Below, piece after piece: positions 19,018 through 26,856 of a stretch of 64,000 bases of DNA. The stretch is from an uncultured Duncaniella sp. (lineage in GTDB: Bacteria; Bacteroidota; Bacteroidia; Bacteroidales; Muribaculaceae): contig CAJUSW010000005.1 of assembly GCA_910589485.1 (NCBI GenBank), forward strand, positions 167,191 through 231,190, written 5' to 3'. The position numbers and the translations under genes were made by a program. Positions within the stretch are counted from its first letter, which is position 1, and every line of letters begins with the position of its first letter. The notes beneath the pieces were generated by a model that searched no databases, was not told the DNA's origin, and worked only from the letters and a program-made list of their open reading frames with translations.

Positions 19018-19078
19018 TGCATTTTCTGCACTTTCCGCATTTTCGCTCCATCAAAATGCAAATAATGCGGATAATGCA
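19018..19078. repeat. Six 9-bp iterons in two opposed triplets
   Basis: Three contiguous 9-mers TGCATTTTC, TGCACTTTC, CGCATTTTC (19018-19044), a 7-bp spacer, then three contiguous inverted copies CAAAATGCA, AATAATGCG, GATAATGCA (19052-19078). They fill the gap between the DUF3987-type and DUF6371-type genes. Another triplet of the same 9-mer lies at 26197-26223 near the right end of element A. They look like binding sites of a replication or regulatory protein. Confidence 0.7.
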
Positions 19079-19098
19079 ACCAAAATCTTGATGGAACT

Positions 19099-20181
19099 AT
19101 GAGTGAACACCGATTTATCCTCCAACCCTATCGTGGTGTCGGAAGCCGCTACACTTGCCCTGCCTGTCACAAGAAACGGTGCTTCTCCCGATACATCGAC
19201 ACCGAGAAACAAATCACGTTTCCGGATGATGTCGGCAGGTGCGACCATGAGCAGAGCTGTGGCTACCACCTCACGCCAAAGGAATATTTTGAGCGCAATC
19301 CGCAGGATAAGCCTCAGCACTCCGATTGGGCAGCTCCGTCAGCCCGCAGAGCCACGCCGACCGAGCCGCCCAAGCCAGCCTCTTTCATTGCGGCAGAGAC
19401 TGTTTCACAGACTCTGCACGGTTACGACCGAAACAATCTCTTTCTGTTCCTCAAATCGAAGTTCGGACCCGATGATGCGGAGCGTATGATGAGAGAGTAT
19501 TGCGTCGGCACATCGAAGCACTGGCCGGGAGCATGTGTGTTCTGGCAGACCGACATAAACGGGCGTGTCCGCACCGGGAAAGTTATGCTCTACAATGCCG
19601 AAAGTGGCAAGCGTGTCAAAGAGCCATTCAACCATGTGTCGTGGGCCCACTCGCTGATGAAGTTGCCGCACTACAATCTCCGTCAATGTTTTTTCGGTGA
19701 GCATCTGTTGCCGATGAACCGTGGCAAGCCTGTCGCATTGGTCGAGAGCGAGAAGACAGCACTGATAGCGAGTTGGTATCTGCCCGAATATGTGTGGCTC
19801 GCTACCGGCGGCAAGAACGGTTGCCTCAATGCCGAGGCACTCCGGGTTCTTAGTGGACGGCAGGTTATCCTCTATCCTGATTTGGGGGCGACCGAGAAGT
19901 GGCGGCAGAAACTGCCATTGATGAAGTCGCTCGGTATCGAAGCCACCATCTTCAACTTCATGGATGATGTTGCCGACGATACTGACAAGTCAGCCGGATA
20001 TGATATTGCCGATTATTTACTGCAAATTGAGCCAGACCAAGCCGTGCTGCAAAGTATGATTAGAAAGTATCCGATGTTGCAGAAATTCATAGATGACCTG
20101 CAACTCGAATTAGTGTCGGTTGAGCGGTATGACCCGACAACCGAAACAACATTGTCAAACCGTAAAAACGAGAAAATATGA
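19099..20181 (+). CDS. DUF6371-type zinc-finger and Toprim-like protein
   Basis: A 360-residue protein. The N-terminal zinc-finger region has YTCPACHKKRCFSRYID and GRCDHEQSCGYHLTP (about 19-55), with paired cysteines as in CHC2-type primase fingers. The later VALVESEKTALIAS and LATGGKNG segments resemble the Toprim fold of DnaG-like primases. This matches what I know as the DUF6371 group of Bacteroides mobile elements. With the DUF3987-type ATPase it probably forms a primase-helicase pair for element replication. Its stop overlaps the next ATG by 4 bp (20178-20181). Catalytic primase activity is inferred. Confidence 0.72.
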   Translation: MSEHRFILQPYRGVGSRYTCPACHKKRCFSRYIDTEKQITFPDDVGRCDHEQSCGYHLTPKEYFERNPQDKPQHSDWAAPSARRATPTEPPKPASFIAAETVSQTLHGYDRNNLFLFLKSKFGPDDAERMMREYCVGTSKHWPGACVFWQTDINGRVRTGKVMLYNAESGKRVKEPFNHVSWAHSLMKLPHYNLRQCFFGEHLLPMNRGKPVALVESEKTALIASWYLPEYVWLATGGKNGCLNAEALRVLSGRQVILYPDLGATEKWRQKLPLMKSLGIEATIFNFMDDVADDTDKSAGYDIADYLLQIEPDQAVLQSMIRKYPMLQKFIDDLQLELVSVERYDPTTETTLSNRKNEKI

Positions 20182-20684
20182 CTAACAAGAAATCTCAGTC
20201 AACAACCTCTTCCTCCACCGCCAAGTCAACACCCAAGACTGGCAAAACATCTACCGATTGTGTAACTCCCAAATCTGATGAATTTATGAAAACTGATATT
20301 ACTCCCAATTCCGTTGACTCAGCTATGCCTGTCAACACCGCTAACTCTGATGTTGCTGTTAACAGCAACGACCGCAACACTCCCGACAACAACGCCAATC
20401 TGTTCAACAATGAACAGAGCGCAACGCCACAACCCAAGCAACAGCGTGTGGGCATAAAGCAGCGAAAGCTGGAGTTCGGCGAATACAAGGAAACATATCT
20501 CATCCCGGTGAAGATTGTCAAGCGACATTCGCTCAACATCAGCGATGCCACATGGGAGCGTCTTGAACGCTACGCCCGTATTCTCGGCGACCGTGGCGCA
20601 AACGTTGGCAGCTATGCCGAGCGCATCATCTGCGAACACCTCGACCTGTTCGGCGACGACCTCGAGGCATGGCGCAAACTCTGA
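20178..20684 (+). CDS. DUF3408-family mobilization-locus protein (element A)
   Basis: A 168-residue protein with a long low-complexity Ser/Thr/Asn/Pro-rich N-terminus (1-95) and a conserved C-terminal domain (YLIPVKIVKRHSLNISDATW to the end DLEAWRKL). The domain resembles a ribbon-helix-helix-like fold. DUF3408 proteins typically sit next to conjugation or mobilization genes of Bacteroidetes. The element B relative (40711-41430) ends VEVWRKL and has an even longer disordered N-terminus. A DNA-binding, partition-like or relaxosome role is possible but unproven. Confidence 0.75.
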   Translation: MTNKKSQSTTSSSTAKSTPKTGKTSTDCVTPKSDEFMKTDITPNSVDSAMPVNTANSDVAVNSNDRNTPDNNANLFNNEQSATPQPKQQRVGIKQRKLEFGEYKETYLIPVKIVKRHSLNISDATWERLERYARILGDRGANVGSYAERIICEHLDLFGDDLEAWRKL

Positions 20685-20694
20685 GAATTGACAG

Positions 20695-20867
20695 CCGGAA
20701 ATAAGCGACTAATCGGGAGGCACAGAGTCCCGTCAGGGATGGAAACGGAGGTATGCTGCGCAGCCTGATTCAGTAGTAGTGGCAAGATACCTTTTGAGTT
20801 CCTCAAAAGGGGGCAATCCGACCGCCTGACGGTTGATTGCCTGCCTCCCGATGGTCGCATATTCCGG
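20695..20867. other. Branched structured sequence upstream of mobC (candidate oriT or RNA)
   Basis: The 173-bp gap between DUF3408 and mobC is enclosed by a long imperfect inverted repeat: CCGGAA, GCGAC and ATCGGGAGGCA on the left (20695-20722) pair with TGCCTCCCGAT, GTCGC and TTCCGG on the right (20842-20867). Inside are GGTAT/ATACC (20750/20787), CCTTTTGAG-TTC-CTCAAAAGG (20790-20810) and GGCAATC/GATTGCC (20812/20835) enclosing ACCG-CCTGA-CGGT. All helices nest without conflict apart from a 2-bp overlap, giving a multibranch fold. The position next to relaxosome genes suggests an origin of transfer; a structured RNA is the alternative. Confidence 0.55.
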
Positions 20868-20901
20868 TATAATGGTTACACCGATTACAATGATTTACAA
20901 C

Positions 20902-21252
20902 ATGGATAAATCGAATGGAAGACCGCGCCTCGGCTCGGCAAAAAGAGACAGGTATGTCAAGATAAGTTTCAATGACGGCGAGTATGACCGCGTTGATATT
21001 CTCTCGGCAAAGGCAGGTATGAACAAGGCTGAATATGTCCGCATCCGGGCTTTGGAGGATGTCATCATCGCATTCCTCTCTGACGAGGAAAAAGCCCTTA
21101 TCCACGAGTTGAAAAAACTCGGACCCAATCTCAATCAAATCGCCCATACAGGCAATACCGAGGGATTGACCGCTATTGAAGACAAGGCTAATTTCTGCCT
21201 TGACACAATGGCCGACATCCTCATAAATCTCAAAAAACGGACACAAAGATGA
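20902..21252 (+). CDS. MobC-like relaxosome accessory protein (element A)
   Basis: A 116-residue basic protein from the ATG at 20902 (MDKSNGRPRLGS); a longer reading from 20833 would run into the structured sequence. A ribbon-helix-helix N-terminal part (DRYVKISFNDGEYDRVDILSAKAG) is followed by NKAEYVRIRAL and a helical tail containing KKLGPNLNQIAHTGN, a recurrent MobC motif. It would bind oriT and help the relaxase. Stop and relaxase ATG overlap (ATGA at 21249). Confidence 0.83.
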   Translation: MDKSNGRPRLGSAKRDRYVKISFNDGEYDRVDILSAKAGMNKAEYVRIRALEDVIIAFLSDEEKALIHELKKLGPNLNQIAHTGNTEGLTAIEDKANFCLDTMADILINLKKRTQR

Positions 21253-22262
21253 TAGGAAAAATTTTGAAATCCGGGTCGTTCGGTTCAAAGGTTGACTATG
21301 TCACCCGCGAGAAACACGACAAAAGAATATTCACTCCCGACACTTGGAAGATACTCGGAAGCGATGGTCTGTTGGGTACGAAACGCCGTCAGATAATCGC
21401 AAGTTTTGAATCTCAGTCTATGCTGAATCATCGAATAAGCAATCCTGCCGGACACATAACTTTGTCTTTCGCCGCCGAGGACAGACCGAAATTAAGCGAT
21501 AAAAAGATGCTTCAGATAGCGAAAGATTACATCAAGATGATGGGCCTCGACAAGACCCAATGGCTCATAGTCCGCCATTACGAAACCGACAAACCGCACT
21601 GCCATATCGTGTTCAACATGGTAGGCAACAACGGCAAGCGTATGGAGTGCGGACGCAACCGCTACAAGAATAAGAAGGTCTGCGAGGCATTGACGCGGAA
21701 GTATGGACTCGCTCTGCCCAAGCAGGAGAATCCCGATTTGGAGAAACTGCACGGCATCGAAAGAGCAAAAGCGGAGATAAGAATCGCCGCCACGGAAGCA
21801 TTGAAAAATGCCCGCGACTGGAATAGTTTTGCGCGTGAGTTGGCTAAAAAGAACATCTCAATCATTCCGAAATACCGCCGTGGCACTACCGAGATGCAGG
21901 GCGTTTCCTTCCAACTTGGCGACTATAAGGTGAAAGGTTCTGATGTCGGAGAGCAGTTCAAGTTCAGGAATCTCGACAGCCTTTTCAATTCGCAGTCAGA
22001 CAATCGGACTCAATCAAGAAAGAGGGCAACGAGCAATGCCGGAACTACAAAGCCGAAGAACTCCACAATTTCAGATGAGGCGGTCAGAGCAGTGAAGGCT
22101 ACTGCGGCTTCGGCTCTGGATCTTGCGGCTGACATAGGCAACGGTGTCGGTCAGTTCATTGGCGGATTGTTCCAACCGGGGCCCGGCACTCCTGACAAGA
22201 ATGAATCTTTGGAAGCGTGGAAACTCACGCATCCGAAGAAGAAAAAACGTATCACCCCCTAA
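21249..22262 (+). CDS. Relaxase/mobilization nuclease (element A)
   Basis: A 337-residue MOBP-like relaxase. N-terminal MIGKILKSGSFGSKVDYVT carries the conserved tyrosine region. The metal-binding motif is IVRHYETDKPHCHIVFNMV (about 106-124, HxExDxxHxHIV). A basic helical C-terminus follows, with GRNRYKNKKVCEALTRKYGL. It makes the single-strand nick at oriT for mobilization by a helper conjugative element. Its relative in element B (39219-40163) shares layout and motifs. Short length without accessory domains is normal for this group. Confidence 0.87.
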   Translation: MIGKILKSGSFGSKVDYVTREKHDKRIFTPDTWKILGSDGLLGTKRRQIIASFESQSMLNHRISNPAGHITLSFAAEDRPKLSDKKMLQIAKDYIKMMGLDKTQWLIVRHYETDKPHCHIVFNMVGNNGKRMECGRNRYKNKKVCEALTRKYGLALPKQENPDLEKLHGIERAKAEIRIAATEALKNARDWNSFARELAKKNISIIPKYRRGTTEMQGVSFQLGDYKVKGSDVGEQFKFRNLDSLFNSQSDNRTQSRKRATSNAGTTKPKNSTISDEAVRAVKATAASALDLAADIGNGVGQFIGGLFQPGPGTPDKNESLEAWKLTHPKKKKRITP

Positions 22263-22273
22263 ACGATAAAAGT

Positions 22274-23293
22274 ATGGCAAAAAAAGACAGCAGCAATCAG
22301 GGCATTCTCTGCGAGAATCCCGACATGGAGCTTATCCGCCGCAAAATCGATAGGCTGGAAAACTCGCTCCTTGACAAGATAACTGAAATCAACAACACTA
22401 TCGGCTCAATACCCAAACAGCCGATGTTCCCGACCTCTGCGCCGGAACCTCAGCCTGCGGAACCGTTGGAAATCCATTTGCCGGACGACCTTGCAAAGAG
22501 TGAGGACATCAACAGGCTTTTCGGTATGGTTCAGACATTCAACAGCACTCTGTCGCTTACCCTGCAAGGATTGGGCGAAATCAAGAAAGGATTTGATGCC
22601 CTTGCCAAACTCAATATGCAGGAGGTGGCGGACAAAGCCGCAACCGGGGCCGCTCAAAAAGTGTCGCATGAGATAATCTCAACGCTTTCGCCCAAGATTG
22701 AGAACAGTGCAAAAGACGCTCTCAACCGTGGCGCGCTGAAAGCACCGGGCATAAGTTTTGACGATGCTTCGGCAATCAATTCAAGGCTTGGGCGTATGGA
22801 GAAAAGTCTTGAACTCCGCGATAGGACTGAATGGCACAAAAAGAGGTTCTCCCAACTGATAATTCTGCACCTTGTGACCGTCGTCATTCTATGCGTTACT
22901 CTATGGTGGGCTTTTGATCTAAAAGAGCAGCGTGACGAACTTCTGAAAGTTGAGTGGCTCTATCGTCTGAAACGTGTAATCAGTTCTGATGTTGACTTCA
23001 CCAACCGCATCGAGAAGGAAATCCTAAACGGCAGCGACGAAACTCGTGAGGCTTGGCAATCCGTCATTGTGGAGAAAGAGAAAGCCGGGACTGAATTCCT
23101 ATTTTATCACCCCCATGACGATTGGCAGCCGGAACCGCAGGATGAACAACCGCACTCACTGAAAGAGGTTGCCACTGAAAAGAAAGTCAAGGAAACAGAC
23201 CCTGCCAAAATGGACTGTTACGAACTCCTTGAAGAAAATATGCGCCGAGCCAAAAACGGCGAACATATCATCGACCCCAAGACCCGCAAGTAA
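22274..23293 (+). CDS. Membrane-anchored protein of the mobilization operon (element A)
   Basis: A 339-residue protein from the ATG at 22274, 12 bp after the relaxase stop. The N-terminal two thirds are soluble and helical, with a predicted coiled coil (ELIRRKIDRLENSLLDKITEINNTI) and a long helical arm. One membrane segment lies at about 197-213 (LIILHLVTVVILCVTLWWAF), followed by VEWLYRLKR and a polar C-terminus. The element B relative (38473-39213) has the same membrane segment followed by VEWLYRRER. It is always next to the relaxase here, so a role linking the relaxosome to the membrane is plausible; no known function is recognised. Confidence 0.7.
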   Translation: MAKKDSSNQGILCENPDMELIRRKIDRLENSLLDKITEINNTIGSIPKQPMFPTSAPEPQPAEPLEIHLPDDLAKSEDINRLFGMVQTFNSTLSLTLQGLGEIKKGFDALAKLNMQEVADKAATGAAQKVSHEIISTLSPKIENSAKDALNRGALKAPGISFDDASAINSRLGRMEKSLELRDRTEWHKKRFSQLIILHLVTVVILCVTLWWAFDLKEQRDELLKVEWLYRLKRVISSDVDFTNRIEKEILNGSDETREAWQSVIVEKEKAGTEFLFYHPHDDWQPEPQDEQPHSLKEVATEKKVKETDPAKMDCYELLEENMRRAKNGEHIIDPKTRK

Positions 23294-23314
23294 TTATACT
23301 GAGATAGACACTGT

Positions 23315-23357
23315 ACAACTCGCTGACAAGAAAAGAATGCTCTTGTCAGCGAGTTGT
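23315..23357 (+). terminator. Hairpin after the element A mobilization operon
   Basis: Perfect 16-bp inverted repeat ACAACTCGCTGACAAG (23315-23330) and its complement (23342-23357) with an 11-nt loop, 22 bp past the membrane-protein stop. There is no strong T-tract, so termination is likely but not certain. Confidence 0.65.
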
Positions 23358-23737
23358 GTGTTCAATTCCTGCACATTATCGAGTGGCATTGGTGACATTC
23401 TATAATTATTTCATAGAGCATTGCAGGGAAGAAACGCAACGGTTGGAATCAATGGTTATATCCAACATAAATGAAGCGATGTTTTATGTCGAGGTGTCAG
23501 CGTTTATCAATCTTCCTGAATTTAAAGATAGCCTATGAATGGTATCAGCATGAACTATCAATGTGAAAAGATATAATAGACCACGCCAAGACAACATGCG
23601 AAGTCCGGGAGGATATCAATTCCGAGTCGTTCAGTCTATTGTTTGAAAATGTCTATTTAGGAACCTCATACGCCGGAATAACCGTATCTTTCGGGTATGA
23701 CATAGACGCACTGCAACTTGCATTTGACTCATTGTAA
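23356..23737 (+). pseudogene. Decayed gene fragments
   Basis: Two coding-like stretches in different frames: 23356-23538 (ending VEVSAFINLPEFKDSL) and 23567-23737 (IIDHAKTTCEVREDINSES, then FENVYLGTSYAGITVSFGYD). The second has a stop directly before it and no start codon. Composition looks protein-like, but I do not recognise a family. They are most simply the remains of one or two genes. From 23738 to 24127 I see only AT-rich sequence and one inverted repeat. Confidence 0.35.
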
Positions 23738-23990
23738 TCCCTTATAAGGTATTGAACAATTCAGATGTTCAGTAATAGGAGAGCAATTTATATAACTACA
23801 AGATTTTAAACATTAAAAGCTCCACAAATATCAATGATTCTATGACGTTGAAATAGGAATATATGAGCAAAATAGTCGTGTAGATGGCTGTCGTGATAGA
23901 TATTAATTAGATTCTGTAATAACTGAAATGAATTTTGTGTTTATAAAATCTTTGCATCTGTCTATATGAGGGCGCATTAATAATTTATAT

Positions 23991-24032
23991 AATATAACAT
24001 CGGCTGATAGAATAATCAACCGATGTTATATT
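23991..24032 (-). terminator. Inverted repeat downstream of the ankyrin gene
   Basis: Perfect 13-bp arms AATATAACATCGG (23991-24003) and its complement (24020-24032), about 95 bp past the ankyrin stop on the minus strand. AT-rich flanks give a possible weak terminator for the leftward operon. Confidence 0.45.
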
Positions 24033-24127
24033 ATTAAGTCGTTTAAAGAAATAACTTGCTATAACTTTAACATAAGAATTTGCCTCCGTTTATGTAAAGA
24101 TTCTGACGACCTATTAATATGTTATAT

Positions 24128-25000
24128 TTAATATAGTCTCAGATATTCTTTCCAGTCATTAGGATATAATTTCTTTATCCTATATAGAATTCTATTATCA
24201 AGAGAATCTTTATAACTTTGATAATTTATACCTTGTTTGAGAAATTCATCAATAATAGCAGATTTCTTTTGGTACTCTTTTGATTTTAAATCGTAAGTCA
24301 TATCAAGAAGAAGCTCTACAGCATAATGAGGGTCAGAATAATCAATAACACTATCATTTATCAAATCTTGAAAGTAAAAAGGCTTAGTTACATCCGCATG
24401 TCTTTCTACTATGATAAATTCAGCAATATCAAGTCGATTATTGATAAGTGATTCAATTGCCGCAGAAATATTATTGCTATTCATGTAGTTTATGTCTGCA
24501 CCATATTCGATAAGCAATTTAGCCTTGTCTTGACTATAATTTAATGCAAGCATAAGCATGCTGCTTTGCGGGGTAAGCATAGAAAAATTTTCACCATTCC
24601 AATAGCAAGTATCATTGGGATTGGCTCCTGCATTTAGTAATTCACTCAAAAATTTTGTATCATCCTTTGGTGAATGATTGCGACTATCTATGATAGCAAC
24701 GATTTGAGGAGTTACCCCTTGAACGTTTCGAATATTGGGATTAGCCCCAAGGGACAATAACGATTTAACCGATTTTAGTTTCCTATTATAAGTAGCTCTG
24801 ATAAGAGGCGTATTCAAATAATCTGAATCTACGTAATTCAGAAGTGTATCATTTGACTGAACAATTTTTTGAATTACACTAACGTCTTCGTGATCAATAG
24901 CTGATAGCAGTTGGTCAAGTTCAGATACATTTTGGTTGTGATTTCCACTGCAACCAGTGGAAATCACAACTAAAAGTAGTATGGATAAGAAATTTCTCAT
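24128..25000 (-). CDS. Ankyrin-repeat lipoprotein
   Basis: A 290-residue protein with a lipoprotein signal (FLSILLLVVISTGC, Cys17) and several ankyrin repeats. Clear ones are TPLIRATYNRKLKSVKSLLSLGANPNIR (about 65-95), the FLSELLNAGANPND unit and the AKLLIEYGADINYMNSNNISAAI unit. It is probably exported and membrane-anchored, acting in protein binding. Its start overlaps the end of the upstream membrane-protein frame by 4 bp, so translation is probably coupled. The AT-rich composition differs from the mobilization genes, which suggests a separate origin as cargo. Confidence 0.78.
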   Translation of the reverse strand: MRNFLSILLLVVISTGCSGNHNQNVSELDQLLSAIDHEDVSVIQKIVQSNDTLLNYVDSDYLNTPLIRATYNRKLKSVKSLLSLGANPNIRNVQGVTPQIVAIIDSRNHSPKDDTKFLSELLNAGANPNDTCYWNGENFSMLTPQSSMLMLALNYSQDKAKLLIEYGADINYMNSNNISAAIESLINNRLDIAEFIIVERHADVTKPFYFQDLINDSVIDYSDPHYAVELLLDMTYDLKSKEYQKKSAIIDEFLKQGINYQSYKDSLDNRILYRIKKLYPNDWKEYLRLY

Positions 25001-25436
25001 TTGTCAAAAAAGTATTCCAGTAGTGCATTTATAACACTTTCCATAGAATGATTGGTAAAAGGATTTTTGGATTGTTGTGGCAAATATATGACTTTATCAA
25101 TTGGTGTTGCCATCATAAATTTATTCACATAAACGTCCATCCACTTACTGACGAATCCCAACCTCCAAACAATATAGAGCCAACACAATACGTAGCAACC
25201 GACATTACATATATTCTTAGCCAAAGTTGGCCAACTTTTTCTTTTGGTGTAATCAGCCATCCGGAAAGACCTCCTATACCCCAACACGCGATTATTACAG
25301 CGGCTATCCAATAAACACCAAACCAACTTACCTGCACCATTCCATACCAGATTGTAGCAGCCAATAAGAATACCAAAAGGCCACACAGCAATGACATTCC
25401 AAAGAATCGTCCGAAATATTTATCTGTCAACTTCAT
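24997..25436 (-). pseudogene. Small membrane protein gene with apparent frameshift
   Basis: The frame starting at 25436 (MKLTDKYFGRFFGM) encodes three hydrophobic helices (about 13-30, 40-60 and 77-92), and stops at 25125 after WDSSVSGWTFM. The other frame continues YVNKFMMATPIDKVIYL and ends at 24997, exactly overlapping the ankyrin start as ATGA. The tidy operon overlap of the second frame suggests the original gene spanned both and now has a one-base shift near 25130-25160. A functional 103-residue protein from the first frame alone is also possible. Function unknown. Confidence 0.5.
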
Positions 25437-25858
25437 TAGTTAGTGGATTTATAATTACTAAAATGGTATGTATATTTGAGGCTATCTTGTCGCAACAGGG
25501 CTTCTCCAAGTAAAACTTCATGTAGTTGGAGATTATTATTTTTGCTTGGAAAATCACGATAACTGATATATACATCTTTACCTACAATGCTATCAAGCAT
25601 AGGCTTGCAATCTTCGGCTCTGATAGAAATGGTTTCTTCATCGGATTCATCCAATCCTGATATTTCCAACGCGACATACGCCCCCCATGCTCCTTGATCC
25701 TCGAAATATAATTCCGCCAATATATGGTCATTAAGATATTCTTGAATTGGAGATGGCAAGGGTCGAGTGCTGGCAAGATGAATCCCAATCATGAATATTG
25801 CCAAAAAGACAACGAAACATATTGCCAATGAATATATTATAATGCGACTTATTTTCAT
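25436..25858 (-). CDS. Hypothetical protein with N-terminal membrane anchor
   Basis: A 140-residue protein with one N-terminal hydrophobic helix (IIIYSLAICFVVFLAIFMIGI) and a polar domain with an acidic patch (EISGLDESDEETISI). I do not recognise it. Its stop overlaps the next start by one base and its own start overlaps the radical-SAM fragment stop by 4 bp, so it is translated within a tight operon. Likely periplasm-facing and anchored in the inner membrane. Confidence 0.62.
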   Translation of the reverse strand: MKISRIIIYSLAICFVVFLAIFMIGIHLASTRPLPSPIQEYLNDHILAELYFEDQGAWGAYVALEISGLDESDEETISIRAEDCKPMLDSIVGKDVYISYRDFPSKNNNLQLHEVLLGEALLRQDSLKYTYHFSNYKSTN

Positions 25859-26067
25859 GGCTTACCTCCTTTCCAATATCTTGATTGTTGGTTAAGGCAG
25901 TAGAGGCAACGGAGCGGACAGCCGTGGAAAGCGACAAGCATAGTCACACCATCGCCGTCGGTGGAGAGGCGATGACGGGAGATGCCAATTATTTTTGCTC
26001 GGTCGGGAGGCATTGCTGTCGGATTGGCATAAGAGCCTATTGCAAAGTTAATAAGAATATTTGACAT
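25855..26067 (-). pseudogene. Radical-SAM activase fragment
   Basis: Only about 70 residues from the ATG at 26067, or 75 from 26082. It contains the radical-SAM cysteine motif CPLRCLYC preceded by DGDGVTMLVAFHG, as in glycyl-radical-enzyme activases. A full protein would be some 250 residues or more, so it is truncated right after the 4Fe-4S motif. The end is not ragged: its stop overlaps the next ATG, as if this short form has been kept as the first member of the operon. Either a degraded gene or a fixed minimal domain. Confidence 0.6.
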
Positions 26068-26196
26068 TAGGACGATTTGCACACATAAAAATCGCCGTTA
26101 TATCCTGACAGCAGCCGATTTATGAATATCACACCCAAATAATCCACCCTCAACAATGCGATTTCTTAAAAGTCATTAGGGTGAGAATCATTGTTC

Positions 26197-26223
26197 CAAA
26201 ATGCAGATAATGCAGAAAATGCA
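26197..26223. repeat. Second iteron cluster in element A
   Basis: Three contiguous 9-mers CAAAATGCA, GATAATGCA, GAAAATGCA, matching the iterons at 19018-19078. They lie in the gene-free stretch 26083-26568 near the right end of element A, which otherwise holds only the GTGGTGAC repeats and the terminator. Confidence 0.65.
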
Positions 26224-26257
26224 GGCAATCGTCAATGAGGAGAGTTCTATGTTTAGC

Positions 26258-26293
26258 GTGGTGACCCGGCTGATTTTTGATTGAGGTCACCAC
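26258..26293. repeat. Inverted GTGGTGAC pair near right end of element A
   Basis: GTGGTGAC at 26258-26265 and its complement GTCACCAC at 26286-26293. Same sequence as the end repeats at 12944 and 26492, so probably additional integrase-arm or excisionase sites. Confidence 0.5.
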
Positions 26294-26491
26294 ATTTTTA
26301 TCGCGTTACTATAGTTAAACTCTGTTAAAGTTTGGGGTCAGGAGGCTGTGGGGTGGGATTGAATGATGGTGAATGACTATGAATAATGCTTCAATTTGCG
26401 TTGATTATCAACAAGTTGCGTATCGAGCGAAATAGATACGCCTTCACCGTGACACACATAACTCTCAATATTTCAGCAATTTACCATGGGC

Positions 26492-26511
26492 GTGGTGACT
26501 TTTGTGGTGAC
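26492..26511 (+). repeat. Direct repeat pair at right end of element A
   Basis: GTGGTGAC at 26492-26499 and 26504-26511, 12-bp spacing, about 60 bp before the tRNA-end repeat. The following stretch to 26581 is nearly the same as that at the right end of element B (45911-45997), so A and B have related ends. Confidence 0.65.
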
Positions 26512-26533
26512 TCGGAGGGATATGGGTGAAAGA

Positions 26534-26566
26534 AAGACCGCTAACTCATTGAGAATTATCGGTCTT
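26534..26566 (-). terminator. Hairpin terminator beside tRNA-end repeat 2
   Basis: AAGACCG (26534-26540) pairs with CGGTCTT (26560-26566), with further pairing inside (CTC/GAG). On the minus strand TTTCTTTC follows. A slightly diverged copy lies at 45948-45982 at the right end of element B. Confidence 0.65.
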
Positions 26567-26568
26567 CT

Positions 26569-26581
26569 GTGGTGCCACCAG
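26569..26581 (-). repeat. Attachment-core repeat 2 (tRNA-Phe end)
   Basis: GTGGTGCCACCAG, border between elements A and B. Homology with the tRNA stops after 13 bp (then CACCATTTTT). Confidence 0.75.
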
Positions 26582-26699
26582 CACCATTTTTAATAAATTA
26601 AGATAAACCTTCGCAAATCCGAATCACACATAATATACTATATATCAACGCAATTAAATCAAAATGAATTCACTTGGAGTTGTTAATCTTCAAAAATTA

Positions 26700-26742
26700 T
26701 AGTGACTTTTGTAGTGACTTTTGAAAATAGTCACTATCTTTG
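26700..26742 (+). promoter_or_regulatory. End repeats and promoter of element B integrase
   Basis: TAGTGAC occurs at 26700 and 26712 (12-bp spacing) and inverted as GTCACTA at 26730-26736. The -7 box TATCTTTG (26735-26742) overlaps the inverted copy. A TTTTG at 26707-26711 could be the -33 element, though the 23-bp spacing is long. Binding at these sites would block the promoter, suggesting self-control of the integrase. Confidence 0.5.
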
Positions 26743-26856
26743 TATTCGGAAAACACACCGTGATTTTGGAACCCGAACCAACTTCACGGAGATAGGCACG
26801 AACTATCGGCTGTGGTTTCCCGAATGAATGTAACCGACAATAAAACCATTTGAATT

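Larger units (their letters stand above)
12813..26581. mobile_element. Integrated mobilizable element A
   Basis: Bounded by 13-bp copies of GTGGTGCCACCAG (12813-12825 and 26569-26581), the end of tRNA-Phe. It contains, left to right: a tyrosine recombinase, an AlbA-type protein, a long noncoding stretch, an excisionase-like HTH protein, a DUF3987-type ATPase, a DUF6371-type protein, DUF3408, MobC, a relaxase, a membrane protein, and a leftward operon with a radical-SAM fragment, two membrane-anchored proteins and an ankyrin lipoprotein. Paired GTGGTGAC repeats lie near both ends. It has mobilization but no mating-pair genes, so it would be mobilizable rather than conjugative. Confidence 0.75.

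Noticed and set aside
12813..26581. Additional tRNA genes at 12813 and 26569
   Set aside because: Only 13 bp match tRNA-Phe; no cloverleaf can be formed from the following sequence.
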